The notes under the pieces: generated by a model | Databases searched by the model: none | The model's input: only the letters and a program-made list of their open reading frames with translations | Told to the model about the DNA's origin: nothing | In this document: positions 1-12,885 of the stretch, one piece after another | Layout of the letters: every line of letters starts with the position of its first letter | Numbering within the stretch: position 1 is the stretch's first letter | Translations under genes and position numbers: made by a program | DNA from: Magnolia sinica | Lineage: Eukaryota > Streptophyta > Magnoliopsida > Magnoliales > Magnoliaceae | DNA length: 64,000 nucleotides | Reading direction: 5' to 3' | Assembly: GCF_029962835.1 (NCBI RefSeq) | Contig: NC_080574.1 | Span: 24,030,001-24,094,000, forward strand

Positions 1-118
1 ATCTCATTTTTGTACTAATATCCTAAAATGATATGGAAAAATGAATGAACAACATGGATAAAACCAATACATCAAGGTGGGCCCCACAGAGCCCGTACAT
101 GGACCGATTCCGTCAAGG
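1..118. repeat. Arm of the GTGGGGCCCAC foldback family, cut by the window edge
   Basis: This stretch reads as the right-hand arm of the family seen in full at 39077-39616: 'aaaatgatatgg', 'ggataaaacc', then 'ggtgggccccacagagc' near 77-93. The left arm lies outside the window. It ends about 140 bp before the TATA box of the GDSL gene, so it forms the distal promoter of that gene. The outer boundary near 118 is approximate. Confidence 0.6.
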
Positions 119-258
119 AAAGGGCAGGACGCAATCCGCTTACAACAAAACCACCAAAAACCTGCAAAAGCAAAAAGGCAGTTAAAAAGCAATATTTCAT
201 GGGACTGCTTACAAGGTAGCAGTTTCAAAAGGAACCATATCCTTCTCACTCCACCACC

Positions 259-266
259 TTTATATT
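259..266 (+). promoter_or_regulatory. TATA box of the GDSL gene
   Basis: An AT-rich motif (ctttatattc) lies about 45-70 bp before the two candidate ATG codons at 308 and 332. A typical plant start site about 30 bp downstream would fall near 290 and give a short leader. No other TATA-like motif lies between here and the ATG. Confidence 0.5.
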
Positions 267-331
267 CACTACACCAACATCACCTACATCTTGAGTTTGA
301 TCACCCAATGTCTTTAAAGATTAAGAGAAAC

Positions 332-2562
332 ATGGAAAAACCAAGCTCTAGGCTTGTGTCCGCCATTGCTCGATTTCATTGGTTTGTAGCCATTTTCATT
401 TTCATGCACTGCTCAGTTGGAGCACATGGTTCGAATCAGGTCCCGGCCATGTTCGTGTTCGGGGACTCGTTGGTCGATGTCGGAAACAATAACTTCCTGA
501 ATTCATTAGCCAAGGCTAATTACTTTCCTTATGGGATTGACTACTATCAGGGGGCCACTGGAAGATTCTGTAATGGAAGAACCATAGTAGATTTTTTGGG
601 TATGTTCTTTTTTCTTTTCTTTCTTTTCCTTCATTGGGGCACTTGGACGGTCCAGACTAACCATTATGTATGTATTATAATACATGAACTACCACATGAA
701 AATTACCCATACGATCAATTGCCTATAAATGGATGGTCCGGATCATTTAAGGGACAGGTCAATAGAAAATGGTGTAAATTTAATTATGAGACAGGTCTTT
801 TTTGGGGGGCTTAGAAAAGCACAATCTATTCTAGTTGCCCTAAAATGAAACACAAGGCCAGCCCAAGAGTGCATGGCCCAAGTGCTCAATGAGCCAGCCA
901 AGCCCATCAACGGCCCAAAATTTGTTTGTGAATTTCTTTGTTCATTTAATTAGGAAAATGACAATTTTTCAATTATTACTTTTAAGTTAATGAAAGAAAG
1001 ATCTAATTTCATTATCATTCGAATGATCAGGTGATCTATTGGGTGTACCGAGTCTTCCAGCCTACGCAGACCCTAACACGTTTGGAAGAAGAATACTTAG
1101 CGGAGTTAATTATGCTTCAGCAGCCGGTGGCATCCTCGACGAGACCGGCTCCTACTTTGTGCTTACTCCCTAATTACATCTTAATTATTATACTTTTGGA
1201 ATGTTTTAATAGTTATTAATTTCATGATTGAGAGAGAGGGGCTCACAATCCACTGGTCTGAAATGTTCAACTGCTACCTTTTGATGGGCCATGCCATTTG
1301 ATCAGCAGACTTTTACACAGAGTCTGGGCTTTATTGGGCATTACACTTTTCAACCATACATTTAAAGGCCCGGGGCTATAAAGCCCAAATATAACAGTGG
1401 TTCAGATTACTGGTCGATGGGTGCCATATGCAAACAATTAAAAATGAATATAAGAAGATGGGTGGGACCAGAATCAAATAGAAATTATTTTTAACCATTG
1501 GATTTGCATTTGTTATGACAGGGAGATCGATTCAGCCTCAACCAGCAGGTGCTAAATTTCGAAAACACATTGAATGACTTGAGAAATCAGATGGACAGTA
1601 GGACTTTGGGCACATACCTAGCCAAGTCCATAGTGTTCATGGTGCTTGGCAGCAATGACTACCTCAACAACTATCTTTTGCCATCTATGTACTCTTCTAG
1701 CTACACATACACCCCTCAGCAATACGCTGACCTTCTCCTCAACCACTACGCCCGCCAGTTAGTGGTACTAATGCCTACATATATACATACATACACACAT
1801 ATGCATGTAGCAACAGCACCTAAAATGCACCAACGTTAGAGAAACCAGGGTTTTATCTGTTTATGTTTTGATGACAGAGTTCCAACCCATAAACCCTTCT
1901 TGCAGGCACTCTACAGCCTAGGATTAAGGAAGTTCATGCTAACAGGGGTGGGTCCACTTGGTTGCATCCCCAACCAATTAGCGACAGGCGTTCATGCTCC
2001 CGGTCGGTGTGTCGACTACGTTAATCAGATCGTTGGACCGTACAACACTGGGCTTAGATCACTGGTACAGCAGTTGAATCAAAACCACCCTGGTGCGATT
2101 TTCGCCTATGGTAACACCTACGGAACCTTTGCAGATATGCTCAACAACCCTTCTGCGTACGGTGAGTTACAAACTAGCACACAAAACACATTAACATTTT
2201 ATTAAGATTGAGGTGTTCGAGGGGCGTAGGTTGTCTTAGCTGCTCATCTTAACATGTACATGGTTCACATGCACATGATAAAGATGAACAGCTGAGATGG
2301 TTGGGCTGATGTTGATAAAAGAAATGGTTATGAGAATGCAGGTTTTAGCGTGTGGGACCATGGATGTTGTGGCATAGGGAGGAACCAAGGACAAATCACA
2401 TGCCTTCCCCTCGCAGTCCCATGTGGAGACAGGAACCGCTACATCTTCTGGGATGCCTTCCATCCAACCCAAGCTGCAAACAGAATCCTTGCTCAAAGGG
2501 CATTTTCTGGGCCCCCTTCCGATTGCTATCCTATCAATCTGCAACAGATGGCGCTGCTATAA
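332..2562 (+). CDS. GDSL esterase/lipase, five exons, secreted
   Basis: This is a plant SGNH/GDSL-family serine hydrolase acting on ester or acyl substrates; the actual substrate cannot be read from sequence. Exons are 332-599, 1031-1158, 1522-1764, 1906-2161 and 2342-2562. All introns are GT-AG and frames join cleanly, giving 371 residues, usual for the family. Residues 1-32 form a hydrophobic signal peptide, so export to the wall or apoplast is likely. Block I FGDSLVD gives the catalytic Ser46. Block II is SGVNYASAAGG in exon 2, block III GSND gives Asn177, and block V DAFH gives Asp336 and His339. Cysteines in GCCGIGRN and in the C-terminal part are typical of secreted members. An in-frame ATG at 308 would add eight residues; 332 was chosen because the signal peptide starts there. 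The exon 3 donor (1762 or 1765) was settled by family alignment from memory. AATAAA at 2777-2782 is a possible poly(A) signal. No defect is visible. Confidence 0.93.
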
Positions 2563-3064
2563 CCCATTCTTCCTCTCCTTTTCCTCTTCCTACACGACGG
2601 ATGTGGATGCATCTGTAGACACAAGGCCATTGATTCAATAACTCATAGCCCTTGTTTTTATGTGAGATGTAGGACAGGAGACAGTACTCCCGATGGGGAA
2701 AGAAACTGTTGTCCAGGTCCAGTCCAAGCCCAAATCGGGATCCAGCTGATGTGAGACTTTGTAAACACTCAAAAGAAATAAAATATTTTAAAAAGTTTAG
2801 ATTAATTGATTACAACTCTTTAAATCACCGTTTAGATATTATTAAGTTTCTACAATAAACTAAAATCAGAAATCTAACCTTTTGATAGCCACTGTTGAAC
2901 ATCATTCTATTGTTGATGTCGTCCCTTCAAAGTAAATGATTCCATCCCAAATCTATTCTAGATGAAGAGAGAAGAAAAGCCTACATGTAAAAACTAAAGC
3001 AGGGCTACGGCCACACATAGAAAGATGCAGAGTGGGCCATAAACATGCAGATGTAAGGAGAGAG

Positions 3065-3066
<2 letters not shown>
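2563..3066 (+). other. 3' flank of the GDSL gene
   Basis: This holds the probable 3' untranslated region, with a possible AATAAA near 2777, followed by AT-rich DNA. No coding signal was seen. Confidence 0.4.

Positions 3067-3158
<92 letters not shown>
3067..3158. repeat. (CT)n then (TA)n microsatellite
   Basis: About 34 uninterrupted CT units (3067-3135) run directly into about 12 TA units. Open frames here that read Ser-Leu or Arg-Glu repeats are artefacts of the microsatellite. Confidence 0.97.
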
Positions 3159-3359
3159 GAAAAGGTTCTATGCGGTTGAGCTCATGGGAACTTCCCATGA
3201 GGTCAAGCTGTGTGGGCCCCACCATCATATAAGCTGATTTTTGGGATGTCCCATAATTTAGAGGGAACCCATCAAATGCATAGTATTGATGTCACAGTGG
3301 GGCCCACACAGCTCGACCTCATGGGAAGTTCCCATGAGCTCGACGGCATAGAACCTTTT

Positions 3360-3360
<1 letters not shown>
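3159..3360. mobile_element. 202-bp foldback MITE inserted in a TA microsatellite
   Basis: The ends are inverted copies: GAAAAGGTTCTATGCG at the left and its reverse complement at the right. The match continues through about 60 bp, including a self-palindromic stretch around CATGGGAACTTCCCATG and the GTGGGGCCCACAC core. TA repeats flank both sides, so the insertion split a TA tract and a TA target duplication cannot be told apart from it. There is no coding capacity. Confidence 0.8.

Positions 3361-3361
<1 letters not shown>

Positions 3362-3401
<40 letters not shown>
3362..3401. repeat. (TA)20 microsatellite
   Basis: Pure TA repeats directly follow the foldback element, and probably were once continuous with the TA run at 3135-3158. 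Confidence 0.95.
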
Positions 3402-3404
<3 letters not shown>

Positions 3405-4971
3405 CATGCCCTCTTCTGCTGGGATAGAATTTTATTTATAAAGAGTTGAGGTTTAGTAAAAAGACATCAGTATAGTACTCTACTACCTTAAAAATTTTGG
3501 TATACCCTGCTACATGTAAAGTCTACAGTCCTACCTAATCATTATCCAAATTTATTTTATCCCTGCACTAAACATGGTTATCCATCTTTAATACAAATTG
3601 AATACAGACTGATGAAAACATTGTTTAGTGGTTAAAACAAAATATCAACGATTGAAAACACCAGTAAAACCATTTGAAACCTTTTAAATGCCAGTACCAA
3701 GGAAATACCATTTGATGGATGGCCCAATCTACCATATCCTCAGTGTATTCCAGTGCATAAATCCAACAAAACCCACATGTAAGCCACTGCAATTGGATTC
3801 GTGAGGTAACCCGAAGCACATTAAGTTAGAAACTTAAAACTCTCCATACATCCTCAGGTCTAAGAATTAAGTAAAGCTAGTATATAGACTAGTTAACCAT
3901 AGTCCAAGCATGATGGGTTTCCCAATCTAAAAACTTAAAATGCAAGTGTGCAATAGGTCAAATACTACTCCCATGGCATACTTACTCCTATACAAGATAA
4001 GGCATACGCATACCAACCCTTCATTAATTCCAATGGTGGAGGCCTATTCCAATTCATCATTGATTCCTTTGCACAAGGTAACCACATAAGAGCGAGAGCA
4101 AGCATAGGTTTGTCCTACAACTTGCTTGATAGTCCTAGAACAATGAGATACTAAAACCTGTGAAACACAACTCTCCCTTGTCCAATAATTGTCATCCAAA
4201 CTCAAGTTTTTAATGAAAACTAGAGAATCCCTCAACCCATATATGCATACAATCCAAGATATACCTATATATTAAATTATAGTATTAACGAAATATCCAT
4301 ACAAGACCTATGGTTGTCATGATACATAGTCAAGAACTTTAAAATCATGAGTTAAAATCAACACATTGACTTTGCAGGACACAACACTAAGAACCGAGCC
4401 CATGGACTCTCAATGTTGGACAAATGAGGCCACAACAGGCTCACTTTTCAGGCAGGCCCAGTCAACTTTTCACAAACCTAAATAACATTAATTTGGATCA
4501 TCCAATCTCTATTCATGGAAACCTGTTCGTTGAATTCAAACTGTTGATAATCTTACATCGTGACCGTCCAATAGATATACTCCAGTCACATCTCAGGCAG
4601 CAATTCATTATATTTGCTGCTTCATAACCATCAAAAGCAGGGCCTGATATCTCCAGACAATTTAATTTGAATCAAATACATACCCAGGGTACAGGGTATA
4701 ATTTCCGAGCGCCAGCTTATCTTTCATCACTCTGCCAGGGTATCAAAAATTTTCTATTTTGTTATTCAACAAAACGAGCTAAGTTGCTAGGCGACGCCAG
4801 TATCGATGTTCTCCATTCCGCACAAGGTGCAATGGGGTCTCCAACCTTTCAAAAGAAAGCATCATTTTCAGAGTAAGAGTACCGTTCGCCTGCACTATTT
4901 TCCAAAGGGGTCCCAGGTATACATGTGCACCTGTATAAGTTGATACAAATACACCGCATGATCTCAAATAA
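3402..4971. other. Intergenic DNA without a recognised gene
   Basis: Only short frames of 60-90 codons occur, on both strands, with no recognisable domain and no codon bias. No inverted repeats were noticed. Confidence 0.5.
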
Positions 4972-5574
4972 GGGCTGATTTGAGAGCTTGTAAATGGAGG
5001 TAAATGAATTGGGAGTAAATGACTTACTTGTGTTTAAATTTAGTAAATAAAATGCATGTGAAATATAAATATTCTGTTGGATGTGAATAAATGGAAGGGA
5101 ATTAGAATGCATTTGAATTTACATACTTCAGCCAAAATGAGGAAATTTCAAGCCTCAAGTGGGCCACAAACATATGAATCACAAACAAGCAACTCACCAA
5201 CATTTTTTAACCATCAATTTAGATAACCAACCTTTAGACAATTTGAATCATTCTATTAGTGTAATTTTAGTGATGTGCCTGATAATTGAATTGTTTCAGA
5301 ATATCATTAATGTGTCACATGTACAACAGACGTGTATAGTGACACCTTTCTTTACTTGTGTGACTCTCTAAGGGTGCCAAAAAGGCAATTCACCACATTT
5401 ACTTCCAAATCTCTCCTTTAAGAGAGGATTTCATTTACAGGCCTATTTATTCCTAATTCATTCCATTTCCATGAATTCACTCCCATCCAAACACACCTCA
5501 GAAGAGGTCATTTACCTCCATTTACTCTCAATTCCTCCCATTTACCTCCATTTACTCAAATCCAAACTGCCCCC
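4972..5574. mobile_element. Non-autonomous DNA element with terminal inverted repeats
   Basis: The left end (gggctgatttgag...gtaaatggaggtaaatga) is an imperfect inverted match to the right end (tcatttacctccatttac...tcaaatccaaactgcccc). The interior is AT-rich and non-coding. I could not identify a clear target duplication, so the superfamily is unassigned. Confidence 0.6.
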
Positions 5575-7641
5575 AAGGGAAATTGAAACACTTCATATTC
5601 CGTTGAGAAATACAGCCAAGTGGGCATGGGCACACACCCAAAACAGAATTTAAAAAATAAAAATAAAGACCTTGCCCTGGTTGATGCCTCATGCCTGAAT
5701 GTTTATGTGCTTGTAGGTGGATGTGCAAACGCACAAATGAAGGTACAAGGTCTGCAAAGGTATTTTACCCAAACCCTTCTGGAAGGTTGCATCCCATGCC
5801 ACCAGTAGATAAACCATGCATGCATGATCTCCATTAAGCTCTTTATCTCGCCAACGTGCGACAACCTAAGGAGACAGCATTTGTCTACCACGAAGGCCTA
5901 GAAATGAAAACCATAGATAACCAAAGCCAAAGGTAACAAAGTTTATGGCCATGTTTGGATGCTCCAGAACCCAATCCGAGCAGGACCCCATGACTTTCAT
6001 TTCTTCAATAGGAATTTGCAGCAATGGCCACTAGGGCGATGCAGGATTTTTTAATTTAAAACCAAAATAGGGCATTTCAGTTCAAACCGTGAATTGCATT
6101 GCTTCAAATAGAAAGCAGAAACTACATGTGATTCAGGTAGAAAGCATACTGGTCCCTCATCATTTCACGTCTACCAAGAAGCATCCCTTAAGCCCTTTTC
6201 CATATGTAAATTTTGAATTGGAACTCCAGCTGATTCAGAGGATTGTTTATATGTTAACATCACTGAAGATGCTTTAAGTGTATCACTCGCAAATAATAAA
6301 TAAATAAATAAGCTCACATACCAAAACTTCAGTGCTTGTGTAAATATCAATGCAGGATATCATACACATTTTAAATCTAGATTTTTCTTTCTTTCTAATG
6401 ATATAAAATCTAGAATATCTGACCACTGAAAGATCCCAAATTCGATCAGGTTATCAACATGGGCAGATGGAGAAAGACATCGGCCCAAGATATGAGAAAA
6501 CCTTAACAATAGAAGCCTTGAGAGAGGCTTTTTCAGTTTGTAGACAGACTGCAGGAGAAACCGTTTGTTGTGCCCTGGCCGTTAAAAAAAAAAAAAAACT
6601 TGAAGAGGCAAGTACAGCAACATCGAGCACATGGGTCCAATCCCATCTTTCCATCTGGAAAACTCGTAACCAAAACAAGGAGAAGGAGAAGAAACTCACC
6701 AGCTTTGATATCCAAACAGTAAACGGGCAATGTCATCGATCTACACCTCAAATTTTGAGTGAAGACACCACAGCCATGACATGAATGTGCTATATCCATG
6801 CCGTACCTAGATATCGTAGCACACAGGTTAACACTCTGCAGAGCCTGAAATCACTGGTCCATCCACACAAATAGTAAGAATAGTATTTCTTGTCATTGTT
6901 GTTGCTGTTGCTGTTGCTGCTGCTGCTAGTAGATGTGGCACACACAATGCACACAAAGAGAGGAAGTCAATTGCTAGAAGGGGGAATGATCTTATATGTT
7001 CGAACGTATGGTAGCTGTGGGGCCATGTGTGATGTGTAAGTGCCATCCAACCTGTCCATTGTATGCACCTCCCCATCTTAGGCATGTCTCCCAAAACCCA
7101 GATTGATCCGTTAAGTAGGTGGGCCCCACCAAAGGGAACAATGGGGAACATTAGGGAGGATGACTCCCACCATAGAAGCTTTCAGGTGAAATGTGGAGTC
7201 CACCATGGTTTGTACATGCCATCCAACACATTCATCGGGAAAGCCGCACCTGGATGAAGGGACAGACCAAAACAAAAGCCCTTAGAAAACACAGGTAGGC
7301 CAAACCTCGGGACTGTTTGGCCCTTGATATAGTGGAATGGAGGAACAGGATTCATGTAGCAGAACCCGATTAATTGGGAATCAGGATAAGGCTTACATGA
7401 TGATGATGACGATGAGGCATAGTTGTACATTGCACCCTGTGGTCTGTCCCACCTGAATTTTGGAGCAGGATTTTTCATTGGATGTACAGTGACAGTGAAG
7501 AGGATCAATCAATTCATGGTTTGGATTACATATACACATCATGGATGGAGCCCACGCAGAGCACAGGAAATAAATTAAAGGGGAATTGTTACATACGATC
7601 AGGATTTTACAACCTCCCAAGATGAAGATTATGCTCGGAAT
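5575..7641. other. Intergenic DNA and 3' flank of MAD1
   Basis: No gene was recognised. A degenerate trinucleotide run (GTTGCT-like) occurs at 6895-6930. Diverged gggccccacc repeat arms occur at about 7020-7260. The part nearest 7641 should include the MAD1 3' untranslated region, but I found no convincing poly(A) signal on the - strand. Confidence 0.45.
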
Positions 7642-10600
7642 TCAACTTAAGGTCCTCCTGTTGAAGGACTCAACTGTTAAGTTTGCGGTAAATGCAGGAA
7701 TTGAGTTCATCTTCCGTATGAATATCTCAACCTGCATGAGACATCGGTTATCTTAAATACGTACCGATCCCTGAGCGTGTGTGCATGCATTGTCTAAATA
7801 TTAAATTATACATGTATGTTCAAGCATGGAGTGACAGCCTTTGTTGTAGAAAATAAGCAAAGAACAAAATGCATGCACGTACATGTCATGACAAGAAGTG
7901 AACTAGCAAAAAAGAAAGAGAAGGAAATGCCTGCAGAGACCTGATGGGATATCTCAGACTGAGAAGTGTATGCATTTACCTGTTGTGTAAAAATCACAAC
8001 ATTAGGTTTTCAATCTAGTTAAATCACTTACAGAAAAACCTTGTTTAATGCAGTCAGGGTAATGCAAGTGAGAAAGCGGTCTTACCAAAATATTTGTGTT
8101 CCCTGATTCATATTCAAATTCAAGTTTCTCATCGTCAGTTTGAGCATAAATAGATTGGAGAGTAAATCGTGTGACTGGGATCCCATTAGGCCACTGCTGA
8201 TCATCCATGACAATCTGACAAAAGAGGCACATAGGCATTAGAAAGTATGCATAAATAACATCATTAGGCTGATAATCTGCCTTGATCTAAAACATGCATG
8301 CCACACTCATGTGCTGCACATAGGATACTCAATCCCCTTCACTCTTTGCAATTCTGTCTTGACTGACGGAATGACCAATATGAATAGTACCTTATAACCA
8401 AAAAGCGAGCAACAAGCCCTTCTGAAAACTGAGATTTTCTCGGCAAAAACTGTCTTGTATCTGTTCCATGCATACAAGCAGAAGATTAAAGAGCTAATTG
8501 TAACACAAAACAACTAAAGTTCCGAAGACAAACTACCAATCACCTTTCTTCACGTTTCTCCAATGTTGCAATTTGTGCTTTAAGCTGTGCAAGTTTTTCA
8601 GGTATATGAGAATCTACTATAGTTCCAGCTTCTGGTGAAAAACTACAGGCGAGCTCATCAGACCACGAAGAGCTAACATGAAGTATTCACGTCTCAATAG
8701 TTACATAACAATAGGTGAGGAAAAGAGCTTAAACAGTTTGAAGTTCGTAAATTCATAATTAATGAACCTGTAAAAGTAGGGTAACAATATGGGAACAAAG
8801 ATATATCTCCATCGTATCCAAAATAGAGCTCAAGATTCAGACAGTCTTTTGGACGCTAAATTGAGCTGAATTGCAAATAATCAATTAAATAAGGTGGAGA
8901 CGAACAAAGTGGGGCCAACCCCATGCCAACATAATAAGAGACCAGCCCAAAATTGAAACTATGCCCATTCGATGTCCAACTTCAAATGCATGGAATTGTA
9001 ATTAAGAGTCTAATCATCATTATGAATTAGAATGGAGCCACCCCCACTTTGGTTATTTCTTCCATATTGAACTAGATTGTTGCCTTCCAGTTCACTTGCA
9101 CATCAAAACTGACGCTAAAAGATTAATATTGGTTTCATTATGAATGTATAGTCACAAACAGAAAATTGCACGAACTACAAACAGCTGGATTCCTAAATTA
9201 AGGAATCATCACTCATGCAATATGGTCACCATTTATTAGCTTTGTCATAATGCACAGTAGTGCACTAGCCATCCATCAGGTGTATTATAATTAATGAGCA
9301 GGTTAATTCATTGTGCAGAATAGTTCATTACAAAAGTCCTGAACTTACTCAGGTCAAGAAATCACAGAAAAATGCAAGCTACTCCATTATTACCAATTAT
9401 GTCATGATGCATCAAGGCCATCTGAAAATTTAATTGAGACCCATATTGGTCCCTAGTCATGGTGACCGAATAGTTAGGACATCTAAGGGTTCAGATTTAA
9501 GCAGGCCCTTCCAACCGTTGAGATTGAGTACCAGGCTTACCATACCCTACATAATGTAGATATGGGCTGTCCAACCATCCAAATTGAAGATCCGGCCCAC
9601 ATCAAGGGATCAGATTGGGGAGATTGATGATATCATCAAATCAAGGCCCCAGATGACATATGTGGATTAACCCAGAGGCTTGATAGGAATGTGTGTCCAG
9701 ATATGCAGTCAGATGGCCCTGATTAATGACTGCTGGACTGTGGGCCCACCAGTCCAATCAGCCCCTCTAAAAGTCCCACAGATCCGGCTCGTTTAACTAA
9801 ACCACGCATTGCCGAGTGGCCAAAGTCGTAAAAACTCTGGCCATACTTTAGACTAATTAAATGGGATCCGACGTGAAATTGGGGGCAACAATCAGCCCCT
9901 CTAAAAGTCCCATAGATCATGCCCGTTTACCTAAGCCAAGCATTGCCGAGCGGCCAAAGTCGTAAAAACTCTAGCCACACTTTAGATTAATCAAATGGGA
10001 TCCAACATGAAATCGGGGGCAACAATCGAGCAATCTCGACCTCCGTAAGCACCTCACGACTCATATATGGAAAATGATCGCCAAGCATGAAGCAGGTGTG
10101 TCCCCACACGGACTATGGGAATGACCGAGTTCGCTGAGTCTGACCTATATCACAATCTGGAAAAAAAGAAGGCATGGGAAATTTCCTGAGGTCACAACAG
10201 AAAGCGAAGTTCAGTGGGAGGCAGAGATGAAGGAAATCCGAGATCAGCTCGGAGACATCCAACAGGCGTGCTGGGCGAAAGCCTCTGCCTCCGTCGACGC
10301 TCCACTTGAGGAAGTTGAGCCCCTGTTCACAGACAACATTATGAGATCCTAGCTAACATCTAGGTTCCGGATGCCCTGGATAACCCCCTACACAGGATTG
10401 GGAGATCCGACCATGCACCTAGACTCCTTCAAAGCCTGGATGGAACTTACGGTGCTTATAGACCCATGATGTAGAGGGTGTTCTCCCTGACCTTATCAGG
10501 AGCTGCGTGGAAATGGTACAGACACCTCAAGCCGAAGTCCATTAGCTCATTCACTTAGCTAAGCAAGGCCTTCATCACTCATTTCTTCGGCGAGAAAGAC

Positions 10601-12827
10601 AGGAGAAGGTCGGCAACTCACCTTCTCACGATAGCTCAAAGGGAAGATGTGCTGCTAAGATATTACATCATCCTCTTCAATGCCGAAGCAGTCCATGTCA
10701 ACAGTTACTCCGACCAAATACCTCTTGCCGCCATGATAGCTGGCCTTAAATAGGGGAAGTACCTCTTCTCAATCGGTAAGAACCCCCGATTACTCTTGCC
10801 AACTTAATTAACCGAGCCCAAAAATATTCAAATGTAGAGAAGCTCTCCAGTTCACGAAGGGCTACTCAAGGTGAAAACGGCTCAGCTAAGGACAAAGCGA
10901 AAGAAAGAGGGAGAGCCTTCCGCCGCTAACACCAAAAGAAAGGAGGAGGATGACCAAAATAGAGGCCAACGCACCAGCCGTTGACAGAAAAGCCGCTTTC
11001 ACTCTTACACTCCTTTGAACACTACGCTAGAGCAAGTGCTCGTGGAAGTACGAGATAAAAGAATCTGAAATGGCCAAGTAAGATGAATGTCGATGCCGAG
11101 AAAAGAGACGAGGAAATATTGTCATTTCCATCAAGACCATGGTCATAATACGATGGAATGTTTTGACATGAAAGAAGAGATCGAGTCTCTCATCCAGAAG
11201 GGGCATCTACGAGAGTTCGTCGACAAAGAAAGGGATAACCGACCAACTAGGCAGATAGAGCAACACGAGGACCAAAATAATAATGAAGCGATAGGTAAGA
11301 TACGCGCCATATTCGGAGGACTAGCCGGTGGTGGAGATTCAAACCAGGCACGCCGGGCACATGCTCGTAGCATGAATAACAACGAGAAGGAACATCATGT
11401 CTACCTTACCGGCAAGACTACGAAGGAACAAAGGCTGAGCTCATGTAGCCTGACCTTCACAGAAAACGATGCCCGAGGGCTCCACCACCAGCATGACAAC
11501 GCCCTAGTGGTCACCATGACCGTGGCCAACCATAAGGTACACCAGATATTGGTCGACACCGGCAACTTGGCTAACATTCTGTTCGCTGTCGCATTCGATA
11601 AAATGGGGGTCGGGAGATCTAGATTACAACCTCTCCAGACTCCCTTGTCGGCTTCGCGGGGGAGAAAGTGACCTCTAACGGGAGTATCCTACTGCCTATG
11701 ACTGCTGGCAAAGGTGTTAACTGGCAAAGGTTTTTATTTCTAAAAGTCCCATAAATAAACGTAGAGCAACTTTGATGGGTTTGTACAAACCATACAGTCC
11801 AAGCGGTTCATGAATGTGGAGCTTTAGCAAGTTTTGAATCTTTATATGATCATCCTAATTAGACCTGAACTCTTCATTTCAGTTAACTTATTCAAGTATT
11901 CTATCTATTCCAAGTTCGAGTAGGATTAAGCAATTATGAAGAAGGACCCATGCAAAGTAGAGAATATTCTAGAGATTTCTTCTCGATTATCCCTAATAGG
12001 ACATGTAACCTATAGAAAGGCATAAGATCCATACATACTAACACTTTAACAGACAACAAGAACGCTAGAATATTGATTGAATGGATCTTTTTTTCATCGG
12101 ATTATAGTCTCAGAGAGTGATGCTTCTAGAATCTAGAGGTGTTATGCCTCTAGATCCCTCAAGTGTGACTCCTTAGGTTTTTATTTCTAGAGTGATTTCA
12201 CATATTTATCATTTTATTTTGCTTTTTGTTGCAAGAAGAGAGACCAATTTGCAGGAACAACTGGAGGACCGGATCATCTACAAGGGGTACGCACTCAACC
12301 TATTCAATTCCAAGTTAAATCTTCAATTGCGCTACATCAATTATGTTTAGTAACAAGTAAACAGAACCTTAACCACCTTAACTATGCATGTTTTCAAACA
12401 AAGCAAAATGGGACGAGATGTCAATAGAACTTTCAACCAATCATGAAAAACAATTTCCCAGGACCCTTTCACAACCAATGCTTGTCTTGGGCAAAACTTG
12501 AGTCCTGGATGAGAATTGAGATGCCTTTCACATTGGGGAAATCATACCACATTGGATTCCTGGTGCAGCAACATTCTAAAGCCTTGCTAAAATCATACAG
12601 CAATTATGGGCATGCTGAGGTAATTTTAAAAAATAAATTAAAAATTAAAAACGTAATAGTTAAGGATACATTCAGTGGCAAAATAATGATAATTGAAAAG
12701 GGAATATGGAAGTTGAGTAGCAAAGCCAGAGATAACAAGCATTCATAGCTTTACACAAGGCAAACCATAGCTTATTACTCCTTAGCTATAAATACTTTCA
12801 GCAGAAAATGGCATTACCCATAAGTCC

Positions 12828-12885
<58 letters not shown>

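Noticed and set aside
2953-3232. Open frames on both strands rich in Ser-Leu or Arg-Glu repeats
   Set aside because: They are translations of the CT/TA microsatellite.
11087-11671. 194-codon + frame as a MAD1-intron host gene
   Set aside because: Its knuckle and DTG protease motifs match the gypsy element at 41667-51819.
12443-12748. 101-codon + frame in MAD1 intron 11
   Set aside because: No domain or homologue that I recognise; AT-rich intron sequence gives frames of this length by chance.
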